Both the position numbers and the translations under genes were made by a program. From NCBI RefSeq assembly GCF_004361915.1, contig NZ_SNWP01000011.1, forward strand, positions 310,001 to 374,000: DNA of 64,000 nt, read 5' to 3'. The notes under the pieces are model-generated. The model ran no database searches and was not told the origin of the DNA. It saw nothing but the letters and a program-made list of their open reading frames with translations. The stretch comes from Sediminibacterium goheungense. Lineage in GTDB: Bacteria > Bacteroidota > Bacteroidia > Chitinophagales > Chitinophagaceae. Within the stretch, counting starts at the first letter, position 1. Every line of letters starts with the position of its first letter. Of the stretch, positions 61,802-64,000 are shown one piece after another.

Positions 61802-61895
61802 ACCCTTCTTCCCTTCTCTTTGCTAACAGCTTCCATAAATGTAAAGCCAGCTAAAATTGAATAATTCATTTTAACAAAGAGAAAGGAAGAAAGGA
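61802..61895. repeat. Inverted repeat of CTTCTTCCC words
   Basis: CCCTTCTTCCCTTCTCTTTG and CAAAGAGAAAGGAAGAAAGG form arms of about 20 bp between convergent genes, with about 50 bases between. It is of the same family as 44728-44826 and may act as a terminator for both. Confidence 0.65.
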
Positions 61896-61910
61896 AGTTC
61901 CGTAAAGTAA

Positions 61911-64000
61911 TTAATGCTTGATGAATCGATCAAAAAATTCAATGGTTCTCAACATCTGATCAATACGTTGTCTGTTATTACCACTTCTTGTGAGTTCATG
62001 TGTACCGCCGGGATGACGCACATACTCAACCGTTCTTCCCAATACTTTTAAACTCTTGTACAACATTTCACTTTGAATAACACCCGTGCGCAGATCATTT
62101 TCTCCATGAAAAATAATGAAAGGCGTTTTGATCTTATCTACATAGTTGATCGGTGATTCACGTTCAAGAATTGGCTTCGCTTTCTCTTCCCACGGGTAGC
62201 CACCAAAATAATTTGGTACCAGTCTCCAGGCATTTCCTTCTCCAAAAAAAGTACCCAGTTCATACACCCCACGCTGTGCACAGGCTGCTTTAAACCGTTG
62301 GTCATGCGCAATGATCCATGCAACGAGATAGCCGGCATAAGAACCACCGGTAACCGCCAGTCTGGAAGTATCAATAAAACCGCCACTGCCTGCTTTGGTA
62401 AGATAAGTAAGTACATCAGAAGTAGGTCCGGTTCCCCAATCGTTTACATTACCGCGAAGGAAATCGGTGCCATATCCGCCTGAACCCCTGGGATTGCCAT
62501 AGACTACTACATAACCTTTGGCAGCATAGTATTGAAACTCATGCCACATAGAATTTTCACCAGGTCCCCACATAGCGGAAGGACCACCATGTATGTTAAG
62601 AATTGTTGGATACTTTTTACCAGCTTCATAATTAGCCGGTTTCATTACCCAGTATTCAACAGTCATTCCTTTTTCATTTACAAAAGAGAATTTCTCAGGA
62701 AAACTCAGCTTCTTTTGTTGTAGCCAGTTGTGGTTAAAAGCAGTCAGCCTCTTTTCATTTTGCATGGAAATGTTATTGCCATATAATTCAGATGGATTGC
62801 TTACCTGTGTTTTACTGTACACCACCATATCATTATAGATGTCGAAGCTGTTAATACCTGCATCATAACCAGATAATTGTTTTACCTGTTTGGTTTTTAT
62901 ATCTGCTTTATACAAAGGAGCGCCACCATTGCTTTGTGCAGTAAAATAAAGCGACTGTTCATCCTTGCTCCAGGTAATACCGCTTTTGTTCCTGTCGAAA
63001 GGAATCACCACCATATCTGTTGCTTGGCCATTCAAGGGCATGATAGCCAAGGAGGGAACACTTACAAAAGAAGTTCCTCCAAACTGAAAGGCCATCCATT
63101 TACCACTGGGCGATACTGCTGGACTATTATAACTTTTCCCTTTTTCCCCCAGTATTTTTCTCATATTACTTCCATCTGTATTGGCGATATAAATCTCGCT
63201 TTCCAGAACACGGTCAGGATTTTCGGTAAGACCGGCATTACCCGTAAGGATAATATGCTGACCATCGGGTGTAAAATCAATACCATTAAAACGGTTAAAT
63301 CCATGGGTAATCGCTTTTGCTGTACCGCTGCCATCCGCATTCATGATAAAAAAATGGGTAAAACTTAACTCACCGGAAGTGGTTGACTCCTGCTGGAAAT
63401 TGAGTTTATTGATGACTTTGGCTTTTTGTGCACTTGCATTAAGATTTAGATAGGCCCTTATTTCATCTGTATTACCATCAGGATCCGGCTTGGCATTGTT
63501 CAGTAAAAATTCATTTGCCGGAAAGCCGGGTTTTTCTAATGACCAGGATGGAGGTTTTTTACCCGGATTCAATTCTTCATCTGCTAATAACTGCTCCAGA
63601 CGGAGGTTCACCGAAAAAATGATTTTCTTACCATCCGGGCTCCAGCGAGGGCTACCGACACCATATTTAAAACGGGTTAACTGAACAGGTTCCCCGCCAT
63701 CCAGCGAGAGGAGGAATAATTGAGCCCTTCCATCGACTGGACGAACAAAGAGAATCTGCTTACTATCGGGGCTCCATACTGGCTGACTGGCCGATTCTTT
63801 TCCGCCTGTTATGGCTTTGGCCGTGCTGGAACCCTCATTATTCAACAGGTAAAGCTTGTTTACATAGCGGTATTCCCATTTATTTTCGCCTTCAGGTTCA
63901 ATGCTGGTTACAGCGAACAGTGTTTTACTGCCGTCCGGACTAATACTAACGTTTCCAACCTGGCTAATTGCAAGCATATCGGTTACCTTAATGGTTTCCG
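61911..64000 (-). CDS. S9 family (prolyl oligopeptidase-type) peptidase, partial
   Basis: The frame runs off the right edge: before the ATG at 63977 the codons ETIKVTD fit the family, so the N-terminus lies outside. About 695 residues are visible. The WD40/beta-propeller part carries repeated ISPDGSKTLFAV, WSPDSKQILFV and WSPDGKKIIFSV. The C-terminal hydrolase domain has the nucleophile Ser (residue 546 counted from that ATG) in TGGSYAGYLVAW, the Asp in HGENDLRTG and the His in HPGGTHELTR. It is a dipeptidyl-peptidase/acylaminoacyl-peptidase-like enzyme. Confidence 0.92.
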   Translation of the reverse strand, partial: ETIKVTDMLAISQVGNVSISPDGSKTLFAVTSIEPEGENKWEYRYVNKLYLLNNEGSSTAKAITGGKESASQPVWSPDSKQILFVRPVDGRAQLFLLSLDGGEPVQLTRFKYGVGSPRWSPDGKKIIFSVNLRLEQLLADEELNPGKKPPSWSLEKPGFPANEFLLNNAKPDPDGNTDEIRAYLNLNASAQKAKVINKLNFQQESTTSGELSFTHFFIMNADGSGTAKAITHGFNRFNGIDFTPDGQHIILTGNAGLTENPDRVLESEIYIANTDGSNMRKILGEKGKSYNSPAVSPSGKWMAFQFGGTSFVSVPSLAIMPLNGQATDMVVIPFDRNKSGITWSKDEQSLYFTAQSNGGAPLYKADIKTKQVKQLSGYDAGINSFDIYNDMVVYSKTQVSNPSELYGNNISMQNEKRLTAFNHNWLQQKKLSFPEKFSFVNEKGMTVEYWVMKPANYEAGKKYPTILNIHGGPSAMWGPGENSMWHEFQYYAAKGYVVVYGNPRGSGGYGTDFLRGNVNDWGTGPTSDVLTYLTKAGSGGFIDTSRLAVTGGSYAGYLVAWIIAHDQRFKAACAQRGVYELGTFFGEGNAWRLVPNYFGGYPWEEKAKPILERESPINYVDKIKTPFIIFHGENDLRTGVIQSEMLYKSLKVLGRTVEYVRHPGGTHELTRSGNNRQRIDQMLRTIEFFDRFIKH

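Overview
The window looks like a chromosomal segment of a Bacteroidota bacterium, most likely family Chitinophagaceae (Sediminibacterium/Hydrotalea-like). The evidence is SusC/SusD proteins, a type IX secretion C-terminal signal, an alternative complex III (ACIII) respiratory operon, DUF5522/DUF6787/DUF6520-type small proteins, TTTG-N(19-21)-TAnnTTTG promoters and the lack of clear Shine-Dalgarno sites. Family and domain names come from motif recognition by eye; no database search was possible.

Layout. 0-3 kb (minus): a copper-type MbnP lipoprotein, an MbnH di-heme peroxidase and an outer-membrane barrel protein cut by the left edge. 3-14 kb: a DUF2892 protein, a lipoprotein, a giant FG-GAP/IPT secreted protein, a TonB-type receptor and a DUF6787-PurN fusion. 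14.3-30.9 kb (plus): one long respiratory operon, actABCDEF-coxB-coxA-ctaB-coxC-coxC-coxD-sco-DUF420. It encodes a quinol-oxidising ACIII, a heme-copper oxidase and their assembly factors. 31-34 kb (minus): an alkyltransferase-like protein without its cysteine, DUF5522, TrmB, a small monooxygenase and a TlpA-like thioredoxin. 34.2-37.5 kb: an AT-rich accessory patch with a PIN-domain protein and an overlapping unknown partner, small orphan proteins and gene remnants. 37.8-44 kb (minus): SusC-SusD-TlpA. 44-50.6 kb: an XRE regulator, a serine hydrolase, a membrane AraC regulator, a GT-C-like membrane protein, tRNA-Cys and a sterol-desaturase-like hydroxylase. 50.67-51.68 kb: a 172-nt tRNA-like RNA gene on the minus strand with its own promoter and terminator, followed by eight tandem 95-98 bp copies of its 3' end plus terminator. 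51.8-64 kb: an Lrp regulator, Wzz-like and O-antigen-ligase-like proteins, an OppC permease, a GT2 glycosyltransferase, an alpha/beta hydrolase, a MarR regulator, an acyl-CoA dehydrogenase, an amidase and an S9 peptidase cut by the right edge.

The most unusual items are the tRNA-like RNA with its array of 3'-end copies, the PIN/partner pair, the many intergenic hairpins built from 7-8-nt words (several inside the respiratory operon), and matched operator palindromes in separate promoters.
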